Below, piece after piece: positions 9,895-17,118 of a stretch of 64,000 nt of DNA. The translations under genes were made by a program, and so were the position numbers. The notes under the pieces were generated by a model that was not told the DNA's origin, made no database searches, and worked only from the letters and a program-made list of their open reading frames with translations. The stretch's first letter is position 1. Each line of letters opens with the position of its first letter. Origin of the DNA: Prevotella sp. (GTDB lineage Bacteria; Bacteroidota; Bacteroidia; Bacteroidales; Bacteroidaceae). Location of the stretch: contig JAFUFD010000088.1 in assembly GCA_017470055.1 (NCBI GenBank), positions 1 through 64,000 of the forward strand, read 5' to 3'.

Positions 9895-11640
9895 ATGGAA
9901 AATAACGAACTCATTGCTCAGTGTGAGGCACGGGCGAAAGAATGGCTCTCTCCAGCCTTTGACGAGGAGACACGTAAGGAAGTACAGGCAATGTTGGACA
10001 ACCCCGACAAGACAGCCTTGGTAGACGCTTTCTATCAGAATCTGGAGTTTGGTACGGGTGGACTCCGTGGTATCATGGGTGCTGGTACTAACCGTATGAA
10101 CAAGTATATCGTAGGTATGGCAACACAGGGCTTCGCCAACTATATCCTGAAGGCGTTCCCTGGCAAGCAGTGCTCTGTAGTGGTGGGTCACGACTGCCGT
10201 AATAACGGACGTATGTTCGCAGAGACCGTTGCCGACATCTTCTCTGCTAATGGCATCAAGGTTTATCTCTTTGAGAGCCTGCGTCCTACCCCAGAGATCT
10301 CTTTCGCTATCCGTGAGTTAGGCGCACAGGCTGGTGTGAACGTCACCGCTTCCCACAACCCCCGTGAGTACAATGGTTACAAGGCATACTGGGATGACGG
10401 CGCACAGGTACTGTCTCCACACGACACTGGTATCATCGACGAGGTGAACAAGGTGACTATCAACGACGTGAAGTTTGAGGGTAATAAGGAACTCATCGAG
10501 ATTATCGGTGGTGAGATGGACTGGGACTATATCCAGGCTGTCCATGAGGCATTGATCGACCAGGAGGTCATCAACCGCCAGAAAGACCTGAACATCGTTT
10601 ACTCCGCTATGCACGGCACAGGTCGTCATATCGTTCCTATGGCACTCCGCTCTTGGGGCTTCCAGAATATCCATGTCGTACCAGAGCAGATGGTCGTTGA
10701 CGGCAACTTCCCAACGGTTGTCTCTCCAAACCCGGAGAATGCTGAGGCGATGACATTAGGTATGAAACTCGGTACTCGTCTGAATGCCGACCTCGTGATT
10801 GCCTCCGATCCGGACGCTGACCGTCTCGCTATCGTTGTTCGCAACCCGAAGGGTGAGTGGGAGATCATCAATGGTAACCAGACAGCGATGATGTTCTGCT
10901 GGTATATTATCACCAACCGTAAGAAACTCGGTCTGATGAAGGGCAACGAGTTTCTGGTGAAGACCATCGTGACCTCTGAGGTCATCGCACAGATTGCCAA
11001 GAAGAACGGTGTGGAGTTGTTCGACGAGTTCACAGGCTTTAAGTGGATCGCATACCGCATCCGTGTGAACGAGGGTAAGAAAAAGTACATCGGTGGTGGT
11101 GAGGAGAGTTTCGGCTTCCTGCCATTTGACAAGGTACGTGATAAGGACGCTCCTGCCTCTATCTGTCTGATTTGTGAGATTGCTGCATGGGCAAAGGATC
11201 AGGGCAAGACACTCTACGACCTCCTGATGGATATCTACGCTGAGTATGGCTTCTCGAAAGAGACGACCATCAACGTGGTGAAGCCAGGTAAGAGCGGTGC
11301 CGACGAGATCAAGCAGATGATGGAGGACTTCCGTAAGAATCCTCCTACGGAGATTGGCGGTTCTAAGGTTTGCGTATGGAAAGACTACCGTTCTCTGGAG
11401 CAGAAGAATGCCGATGGCAGCGTATCCAAGATTGACATGCCAGCCACCTCTAACGTGCTGCAGTGGTTCTGCGAGGATGGTACGAAGATCAGTGTACGTC
11501 CTTCAGGCACGGAGCCGAAGATTAAGTTCTACTGCGAGATCAAGGATCCTTCCTTCAAGTGCGCAGGTTGCTACGAGCGTTGCACCAATGCCGCTATGGA
11601 GAAAGTTGCCGCCATCAAGAAGAGCCTGAACTTAGACTAA
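9895..11640 (+). CDS. Phosphoglucomutase/phosphomannomutase family phosphohexomutase
   Basis: Interconverts hexose 1- and 6-phosphates through a phosphoserine intermediate in the cytoplasm. At 581 aa it matches the long PgcA/PGM2-like class of the alpha-D-phosphohexomutases. All four family signatures are visible: the phosphoserine loop TASHNPREYNGYK, metal-binding DPDADRLAIV, sugar-binding GGEESFGF, and C-terminal phosphate-binding RPSGTEPKIKFY. The gene stands alone between two intrinsic terminators. Glucose versus mannose preference cannot be read from the motifs. Confidence 0.93.
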   Translation: MENNELIAQCEARAKEWLSPAFDEETRKEVQAMLDNPDKTALVDAFYQNLEFGTGGLRGIMGAGTNRMNKYIVGMATQGFANYILKAFPGKQCSVVVGHDCRNNGRMFAETVADIFSANGIKVYLFESLRPTPEISFAIRELGAQAGVNVTASHNPREYNGYKAYWDDGAQVLSPHDTGIIDEVNKVTINDVKFEGNKELIEIIGGEMDWDYIQAVHEALIDQEVINRQKDLNIVYSAMHGTGRHIVPMALRSWGFQNIHVVPEQMVVDGNFPTVVSPNPENAEAMTLGMKLGTRLNADLVIASDPDADRLAIVVRNPKGEWEIINGNQTAMMFCWYIITNRKKLGLMKGNEFLVKTIVTSEVIAQIAKKNGVELFDEFTGFKWIAYRIRVNEGKKKYIGGGEESFGFLPFDKVRDKDAPASICLICEIAAWAKDQGKTLYDLLMDIYAEYGFSKETTINVVKPGKSGADEIKQMMEDFRKNPPTEIGGSKVCVWKDYRSLEQKNADGSVSKIDMPATSNVLQWFCEDGTKISVRPSGTEPKIKFYCEIKDPSFKCAGCYERCTNAAMEKVAAIKKSLNLD

Positions 11641-11656
11641 TCATTTAAATGATAAT

Positions 11657-11694
11657 AAAAAAGGAGGGATTGTGCGCACAATCCCCCTTTTTTT
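11657..11694 (+). terminator. Terminator of the phosphohexomutase gene
   Basis: A long near-perfect palindrome centred at 11675/11676 (arm AGGGATTGTG with CGCACAATCC) flanked by A and T runs, 17 bp after the stop codon. Confidence 0.88.
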
Positions 11695-11696
11695 AT

Positions 11697-11704
11697 TATC
11701 TTTG
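11697..11704 (+). promoter_or_regulatory. -7 box upstream of the Fic gene
   Basis: TATCTTTG overlapping the T-rich edge of the terminator, 63 bp before the Fic start. No -33 match is seen at the right distance because that region is the terminator stem. Confidence 0.5.
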
Positions 11705-11767
11705 TAGGCAATAAACAGAACCAGAACGGAAGATAGAGGCGATTATTAAAGAGTTGGGAGAATAATT

Positions 11768-12796
11768 ATGTCGCAGATGTATATACCACCTTTTAATATA
11801 ACAGAAAAAATACTGAACTTGATTTCGGAGATATCGGAGCAGGTGGGTTTGCTTCATACCCGGATAGGCAATGATGTGCCGTCGCCTCTGCTTCGTAAGA
11901 AGAACCAGATAAAGACCATCCACTCGTCACTTGCCATTGAGAACAATACGCTCACGCTGAAACAGGTGACAGACATCGTTGATGGCAAACATGTACTGGG
12001 GGCTCCTGACGAGATACAGGAAGTGAAGAATGCCATTGAAGCCTATCGCTTGATGAAGGACTTGGATGCATTTAAAGAAAAGGACTTGTTGCGGGCACAT
12101 GGTCTGATGATGAAAGACTTGGTACGCCATGCGGGACACTATCGACAGGAAGGTGTAGGGGTGTTCGACGGTAATGGCAATTGTCTGCACATGGCTCCAC
12201 CACCAGAGCGTGTTCCTGAACTGATGGGTGACCTGTTCCGATGGGTCCAGTCCTGCAAAACGCACCCGCTTATCTACTCCTGTGTGTTCCATTACGAGTT
12301 TGAGTTCATTCATCCCTTTATTGACGGCAATGGGCGAATGGGACGCTATTGGCAGACAATGTTACTTAGCCAGTGGAAAGGACTCTTTGCCTGGCTACCC
12401 GTTGAGACTATCGTAAGAAAACATCAACAAGACTACTACAGCGTGATTGCCAAGTGTGATGCTGCTGGTGAGAGTACGCAGTTTGTGGAGTTTATGCTCA
12501 GATGTCTGCTTGAGGCAATGGAAGACTACGAAGAGTCGGATGAGGAGAACATAGCAGAACTGCACGATAAACTGCACGATAAACTGCACGATAAATTTCC
12601 TGAACTCTCAGAGAAGGCATGGGGAGTACTGGATATCATAAAAGAGCATCCAGGATTCAATGCTGACGAGATAGGGGCGATGATATCACTCTCATCACGT
12701 CAGGTGAAAACATATATCACCTCTCTGAAGAAAGCAGGGCTGATTGTTCGTGTAGGTAGTAATAAAACTGGGTATTGGAAAATAAACATTGAATAA
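11768..12796 (+). CDS. Fic family protein with C-terminal winged helix
   Basis: Predicted AMP-transferase (or related NMP transferase) acting on protein hydroxyl groups. The catalytic loop HPFIDGNGRMGR is complete at 182-193. An N-terminal inhibitory motif of the [ST]xxxE[GN] type, SLAIEN at 54-59, precedes the core, so it is a class II, self-inhibited Fic protein. The C-terminus (about 285-342, AWGVLDIIKEHPGFNADEIG...SSRQVKTYITSLKKAG) looks like a DNA-binding winged helix. Between the two lies LHDK repeated three times, encoded by exact 12-bp repeats. The gene sits next to an hsdR remnant, and Fic proteins often accompany type I restriction loci. The target is unknown. Confidence 0.9.
   Translation: MSQMYIPPFNITEKILNLISEISEQVGLLHTRIGNDVPSPLLRKKNQIKTIHSSLAIENNTLTLKQVTDIVDGKHVLGAPDEIQEVKNAIEAYRLMKDLDAFKEKDLLRAHGLMMKDLVRHAGHYRQEGVGVFDGNGNCLHMAPPPERVPELMGDLFRWVQSCKTHPLIYSCVFHYEFEFIHPFIDGNGRMGRYWQTMLLSQWKGLFAWLPVETIVRKHQQDYYSVIAKCDAAGESTQFVEFMLRCLLEAMEDYEESDEENIAELHDKLHDKLHDKFPELSEKAWGVLDIIKEHPGFNADEIGAMISLSSRQVKTYITSLKKAGLIVRVGSNKTGYWKINIE
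12560..12595 (+). repeat. Three exact 12-bp repeats inside the Fic gene
   Basis: CTGCACGATAAA occurs three times without interruption (12560, 12572, 12584), encoding LHDK x3 from codon 265. The period is in frame, so copy-number change would lengthen or shorten the linker between the Fic core and the winged helix without breaking the frame. Confidence 0.95.
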
Positions 12797-12852
12797 TTGA
12801 TGAAGTATCTACTAAAGGGTTTGCTTTATTTAAAGAATTAGAAGGAGAGTAG

Positions 12853-13692
12853 GTGCTTTTCGTCGTAGACCGTAAGGACCTGGACTATCAGACGATGCGA
12901 GAGTATGACAACTTCGAGCCGAACTGTGCCAACTCCAATACCTCCGCACAGATTCTGCGCAAGCAGATGAAGGACGACCAGGCGACCATTATCATTACGA
13001 CGATACAGAAACTGTCGAACCTGCTGAAGCCAAAGATTTTCGATAATGACGAGCAGTTGCGTGACATCGTGACGAACTATATCATCAGTCATTTCACGGA
13101 GAAGACCAAGCAGAATAAGTTCAATAGCATCCTTGCCGTGGATGGCGTGAAGACTGCCATCAAGTATTATCATGAGTTCAAAAAACAACTGCAAGAGCCA
13201 GGGACTCCCCGCCTGAGGATAGCCACTATCTTCACCTACTCTGCCAACGAGGAAGAGGAGGACGAATGGGGCTTCAGCGAGGGCGAGAACCCAGAGAACA
13301 CGGAAGGGCTGGACTTGCAGTCGAGGGATGCCCTGCAAAAGGCAATCAACGACTATAACCAGATGTTCGGCACGACCTACTCGACAGAGGGAGACAGTTT
13401 CCAGAACTACTACAAGGACGTGTCGCAGAAGATGAAACGGAAGGAGTTGGATATCCTGATTGTGGTGGGTATGTTCCTGACTGGTTTCGATGCCAAGACC
13501 CTGAACACGCTATGGGTGGACAAAAACCTGAAGATGCACGGACTGCTGCAAGCATACAGCCGTACCAACCGTATCTTGAATGCTGTCAAGAACTGTGGTA
13601 ACATCATCTGTTGGATGCCATCCTATGCGTTTATAAGTCCCTATGTATTCGATGTGAAGTGCCGTTGTAACCAATCGTTACAAGCATCCTAA
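12853..13692 (+). pseudogene. hsdR: Remnant of type I restriction subunit HsdR
   Basis: The frame opens at GTG 12853 directly after an in-frame TAG and codes 279 aa, whereas full HsdR is about 1000. The first 60 residues match the segment FVVDRKDLDYQTMREY...IIITTIQKLSNL of the EcoR124I-like motor domain. The next residues jump to the region beginning DNDEQLRDIVTNYIISHF and continue through the second RecA domain (ILAVDGVKTAIKYY, VGMFLTGFDAKTLNTLWVDK, LLQAYSRTNRILN). The nuclease domain, Walker A, the DEAD-type box and the TGTP-like motif are absent, and after GNIICW (about 13612) the sequence is not HsdR. It is therefore truncated at both ends with an internal in-frame deletion near 13036. 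No hsdM or hsdS is in the window. Confidence 0.85.
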
Positions 13693-13697
13693 TCGGT

Positions 13698-13808
13698 TGT
13701 CGACTCCAGTCGACAGACCGGTTGACTCCAGTCAACCGATCGTTCGACTCTAAGTCAACCAGTCTGCCGACTCTAAGTCAACCGATTGTTTGACTCTAAG
13801 TCAACCGG
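13698..13808. repeat. Five 22-23-bp tandem dyad repeats
   Basis: GACTC recurs at 13702, 13724, 13746, 13769 and 13792. Each unit has internal dyad symmetry, clearest in GTCGACTCCAGTCGAC and GGTTGACTCCAGTCAACC, weaker in the three GACTCTAAGTC units. The array begins 6 bp after the stop of the hsdR remnant. It has no unique spacers, so it is not a CRISPR array. Confidence 0.85.
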
Positions 13809-13834
13809 TACATGGGAATGATTTGTGGTAACAA

Positions 13835-13867
13835 AAAAGCGAGCCAAAGTAAACTTTGCTCGCTTTT
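13835..13867. terminator. Bidirectional-type terminator
   Basis: AAAAGCGAG (13835-13843) pairs with CTCGCTTTT (13859-13867), with an inner CAAAG/CTTTG stem and a short loop. A- and T-rich edges would work on either strand. Confidence 0.75.
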
Positions 13868-13874
13868 CTTACAT

Positions 13875-13894
13875 TTTGTGATTCCGTAGGGATT
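13875..13894 (-). repeat. 20-bp copy of the tRNA-Arg 3' end
   Basis: TTTGTGATTCCGTAGGGATT is identical to 13989-14008, which covers the acceptor and part of the T-arm of the tRNA-Arg gene. The two copies are 114 bp apart. Duplication of a tRNA 3' end is the usual footprint of an integrative element (att site). Confidence 0.8.
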
Positions 13895-13928
13895 GAATAT
13901 CCCTATACGCTGGCGCCAGCCATCGTAC

Positions 13929-13974
13929 AAAGAAAAAAGGAACCTTAAAGATTTGAAAGTCAACTTTCATCTTT
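13929..13974 (-). terminator. Terminator of tRNA-Arg
   Basis: On the minus strand AAAGATGAAAG, loop TTGA, CTTTCAAATCTTT forms a stem with a small bulge, followed by CCTTTTTTCTTT. It starts about 20 bp past the tRNA 3' end. Confidence 0.65.
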
Positions 13975-13992
13975 AATTTCCCCTTTTCTTTG

Positions 13993-14067
13993 TGATTCCG
14001 TAGGGATTCGAACCCTAGACCCACAGCTTAGAAGGCTGTTGCTCTAATCCAACTGAGCTACGGAACC
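13993..14067 (-). tRNA. tRNA-Arg (anticodon TCT)
   Basis: A full cloverleaf can be read on the minus strand: acceptor GGTTCCG paired with CGGAATC (one G-T pair), D-arm GCTC..GAGC with AGTTGGATTA loop, anticodon arm ACAGC-CTTCTAA-GCTGT giving TCT, T-arm TAGGG-TTCGAAT-CCCTA, discriminator A. CCA is not encoded. It reads AGA codons. A 20-bp part of its 3' end is duplicated about 100 bp downstream. Confidence 0.96.
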
Positions 14068-14090
14068 GACCATATTTTTGAAACTGGCTG

Positions 14091-14122
14091 CAAAATTAAA
14101 CAAAAAAAGGGAGATAACCAAA
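14091..14122 (-). promoter_or_regulatory. tRNA-Arg promoter
   Basis: TTTG (14122-14119), 20 bp, TAATTTTG (14098-14091) on the minus strand, 23 bp before the mature tRNA 5' end. The -33 box nearly touches the stop codon of the PP2C-like gene upstream. Confidence 0.8.
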
Positions 14123-14124
14123 TT

Positions 14125-14931
14125 TTACACCTTAAATCTGATATAGGTACGGTCGTCAAACGAGTCTTGCCCTTTCATGAATGCCTTGCTGGCAAGGAAG
14201 GTGTTGATGTTCAGAGGGTCGTTCTTCTTCTGTTCCTCCAATTTCTGCTCACTCTCAGCAAGGGTGGGACAGAGAAAGGGATAGCCGTCTGTGGCAAAGA
14301 CAATCTCGTGAGGTTGGAAGTCGAGGGTGATGACTGGCACATGCTTTTCTGGAATCGGGAAGCCGTCGATGACAGAGAAGGTGACATTCTGTCTTTTCAT
14401 GCTGTCGACAATATCAGGGAGGATAAAATCACGTGCCGTGTCATGGGTCAGCAACTCATCGATCGTCATCCCCTCGGCAAGCAGTTGTTTGGCTCGATCG
14501 GCACGTTTGGCGGCATAAATCGCCTCCTCGGGTTTGGGGTTCTCCAGCAGTTGTCCGTCCAACAGGCATAGGCAGTCGCCTATCATCCATATCTGTCGTT
14601 GCAGTCGGCTATAGACGATGGCAGAGCAGGTCAGTCGCTCCTCAGGATGCTCGATGAGTTGTGGCAGGTGCGACTTCTTATAGTGTTTGCGGATAGATGC
14701 CGTGACTCCACGCAGGAACTCATGGCACGTCATCTGTTTGGGGGCATGGCGCAGGTAGCGACATACCAGCCGCATCGCCTGTCTGCCATTACTGCGAAAG
14801 AGACTATGCCGATAGGTCGTCTTCGAGGTCGAGCCGTCGATGACAGCAATGAAGTCAGGGGTGATGAGGATGCCGTCCTCGCTTTTTCTTTGAGGGTTCT
14901 TCGCGATGAGGCTTTGCTCGATGATGGTCAT
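14125..14931 (-). CDS. PP2C-like phosphatase-superfamily protein
   Basis: 268 aa from the ATG at 14931 (MTIIEQSLIAKN); the frame stays open 39 codons further but that region codes the end of ygiQ in another frame. Features of a divergent PP2C fold are the early VIDGSTSK, central WMIGDCLCLL, late IVFATDGYPF, and C-terminal DDRTYIRF. These acidic residues are where PP2C enzymes bind Mn/Mg, so phosphatase activity is plausible but unproven. It overlaps the 3' end of ygiQ by 77 bp and is the last gene of the minus operon. There is no clear Shine-Dalgarno, so translation may be coupled to ygiQ. Confidence 0.75.
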   Translation of the reverse strand: MTIIEQSLIAKNPQRKSEDGILITPDFIAVIDGSTSKTTYRHSLFRSNGRQAMRLVCRYLRHAPKQMTCHEFLRGVTASIRKHYKKSHLPQLIEHPEERLTCSAIVYSRLQRQIWMIGDCLCLLDGQLLENPKPEEAIYAAKRADRAKQLLAEGMTIDELLTHDTARDFILPDIVDSMKRQNVTFSVIDGFPIPEKHVPVITLDFQPHEIVFATDGYPFLCPTLAESEQKLEEQKKNDPLNINTFLASKAFMKGQDSFDDRTYIRFKV

Positions 14932-16735
14932 GGGAGTTATGTGGGTTATTATTACTATAGTCTTTGTTGCGTCTATTGTCCCTGTCCTCTTCCTTATACC
15001 AGAAGAAATACTGTCGCTGGGCAAGTTTCTCTTTCTGGCTATGCGCACTATACACTTTCTCCAGCGTATAGGGGTCGTAGCCCGTATACCATGTCTCGGT
15101 GGACACCGTCATGGGCGTTGGGGTGAAGTCCTGCACCTGTTCCAAGTGGAAGTTCAGTTTCTTGGTGATCTCCGCCAGTTGTGCCATGTCCTGCTCCGTG
15201 CAGCCAGGGTGGCTGGAGATGAAATAGGGGATGATCTGCTGGTTGAGATGCTCGTCCTGATTGATGCGGTCGAAGATGCGCTTGAAGTCGTAGAACTGTT
15301 GGAACGACGGCTTGCGCATCAGTTGCAGCACCCTGTCGCTGGTATGCTCTGGCGCCACCTTCAGTCGTCCGCTGACATGACGGGTAATCAGTTCATGGGC
15401 ATACTCTCTGGCGGCTTGGTTGCTTGCCTCGTCCTTGCTATGGTGAAGGATGAGGTCATAGCGCACGCCACTGCCGATGAAACTCTTCTTCACCCCGGGG
15501 ATGGCATCGACGGCACGATAGATGTCGAGAAGGGCGGAGTGGTTGGTGTCGAGGTTAGGACATATCTGCGGATGGATACAACTGGGACGCTTGCATTTCT
15601 CACACGCCTTGATGTTGCGTCCCCTCATGCCATACATATTGGCGGAGGGACCACCCAAGTCGGAGAGGTAGCCTTTGAAGTCGGGCATCTGTACGGCCTG
15701 TCTCACCTCTTTTAATATACTCTCCTTCGAGCGACAGGCGATGAATTTCCCCTGATGGGCGGAGATGGTGCAGAAGGCACAACCGCCAAAGCACCCCCGG
15801 TGGATATTGACACTGTGCTTGATCATCTCGTAGGCAGGGATGCGCTTCCCCTTGTATTTCGGATGTGGCTGACGGGTATAGGGCAGGTCGAAGGAGGCAT
15901 CCAGTTCGTCCGTCGTCATCGGAGGATAGGGTGGGTTGACGATGGCGTAGTGTCCGTCGACACCTTGTATCAGTCGTTGCGCATGAATCATGTTCGACTG
16001 CTCCTCGATATGTCGGAAGTTCTCCGCCTGTTTGCGCTTGTCACGCAGACACTCCTCATGGCTATGCAGCACGATGTCCTGCTCGTTGATACCCCCTGGG
16101 ATGTTCTGCTTGTCGGCAAGATAGACAATCTGGGGCAAGTCATGGAGTGCCTCGATGGGCTCTCCCTCGCTCAGTCGTCGTGCTATATCTAATATTGTCT
16201 TCTCGCCCATACCGTAGGATATCAGGTCGGCAGGAGCATCACAGAGGATGCAGCGACGCAGTGTGTCCTGCCAGTAGTCGTAATGCGTCAACCGTCGCAG
16301 GGAAGCCTCGATGCCTCCTAAGACAATCGGCACGTCAGGGAAGAGTTCACGTAAGATACGGCTATAAACGATGGTGGGATATTCCGGTCGCATGTCATGT
16401 CGCCCGTCAGGACTATAGGCATCCTCGGAGCGCAAACGGCGGTTTGCCGTATATTTGTTGACCATCGAGTCCATGCAACCAGGGGAGATACCAAAGAACA
16501 GGCGTGGTTGTCCCAACTTCTTGAAGTCACGGTAGTCGCCGTGCCAGTCGGGTTGCGGTACGATCGCCACTTTATAGCCTGCCGACTCCAACACCCGTCC
16601 GATAACGGCGGCACCAAAAGAGGGGTGGTCGACGTAAGCGTCACCACTAAACAGAATGACATCGACCTCCGTCCAACCACGGAGGTCGAGTTCCTTCTTT
16701 GTCGTAGGAAGAAAATCTGTCAGTCTGTACTCCAA
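14855..16735 (-). CDS. YgiQ family radical SAM protein
   Basis: 626 aa with an N-terminal cobalamin-binding-like segment (ILFSGDAYVDHPSFG) and a radical SAM core whose iron-sulfur motif is CFGGCAFC (CxxxCxxC) in HRGCFGGCAFCTISAHQG. The C-terminal region carries further cysteines (ACEKCKRPSCIHPQIC) and ends in a very basic tail (KKKRGRHPHHP). The family is widespread and its reaction is unknown to me. It starts 18 bp after the small upstream gene and overlaps the PP2C-like gene at its end. The 3' end has the lower-complexity, Asn/His/Arg-rich sequence usual for this family's tail. Confidence 0.92.
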   Translation of the reverse strand: MEYRLTDFLPTTKKELDLRGWTEVDVILFSGDAYVDHPSFGAAVIGRVLESAGYKVAIVPQPDWHGDYRDFKKLGQPRLFFGISPGCMDSMVNKYTANRRLRSEDAYSPDGRHDMRPEYPTIVYSRILRELFPDVPIVLGGIEASLRRLTHYDYWQDTLRRCILCDAPADLISYGMGEKTILDIARRLSEGEPIEALHDLPQIVYLADKQNIPGGINEQDIVLHSHEECLRDKRKQAENFRHIEEQSNMIHAQRLIQGVDGHYAIVNPPYPPMTTDELDASFDLPYTRQPHPKYKGKRIPAYEMIKHSVNIHRGCFGGCAFCTISAHQGKFIACRSKESILKEVRQAVQMPDFKGYLSDLGGPSANMYGMRGRNIKACEKCKRPSCIHPQICPNLDTNHSALLDIYRAVDAIPGVKKSFIGSGVRYDLILHHSKDEASNQAAREYAHELITRHVSGRLKVAPEHTSDRVLQLMRKPSFQQFYDFKRIFDRINQDEHLNQQIIPYFISSHPGCTEQDMAQLAEITKKLNFHLEQVQDFTPTPMTVSTETWYTGYDPYTLEKVYSAHSQKEKLAQRQYFFWYKEEDRDNRRNKDYSNNNPHNSHDHHRAKPHREEPSKKKRGRHPHHP

Positions 16736-16753
16736 TGTTTTAATGTTTAATCT

Positions 16754-17101
16754 TTAATTAAACGGAGTTCCCTGGAAGGCACGTGTTGTCATGCCGAGGT
16801 TATCGTTGCCACGGTTCTTCCAGTTGATATACAACAGGACGAGTTGCTGTAGACCGTATGCCTTCATGTTCTGGTGATAGATGACATCCAGACAGAGGTC
16901 GAGCAGGTTCTTGTCCTTGCCGGCATCTGACTCCAGCATAGAGCGGATGTTCAGTTTCAGTTTTTCGAGTACCTGTTCGTCCACATAGCCGTTGGAGTCA
17001 ATCAGGTCACGGAAAAGTTGGTACTTCTCGATGGTTTCCAAGTGCAGGTCGCTGATCTCGATAGTTCGCGTACCGCTTGAGTTTGTTTGAATCTTGTACA
17101 T
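16754..17101 (-). CDS. Small hypothetical protein
   Basis: 115 aa from the ATG at 17101 (MYKIQTNSSGTRTIEI). It has no signal peptide, membrane segment or recognisable motif; the middle is helical (VLEKLKLNIRSMLESD, NLLDLCLDVIYHQNMKAYG). The short spacing on both sides (17 and 18 bp) places it in the same operon as the amidase-like gene and ygiQ. Family not recognised. Confidence 0.7.
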   Translation of the reverse strand: MYKIQTNSSGTRTIEISDLHLETIEKYQLFRDLIDSNGYVDEQVLEKLKLNIRSMLESDAGKDKNLLDLCLDVIYHQNMKAYGLQQLVLLYINWKNRGNDNLGMTTRAFQGTPFN

Positions 17102-17118
17102 AATAATTAGGTTTTTCG

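Noticed and set aside
13698-13808. CRISPR array
   Set aside because: Units are contiguous, 22-23 bp long and without unique spacers; no cas genes are present.
14855-15048. Frameshift at the end of ygiQ
   Set aside because: The ygiQ frame reaches its normal C-terminal basic tail, and the following gene has a good start at 14931 and its own PP2C-like motifs.
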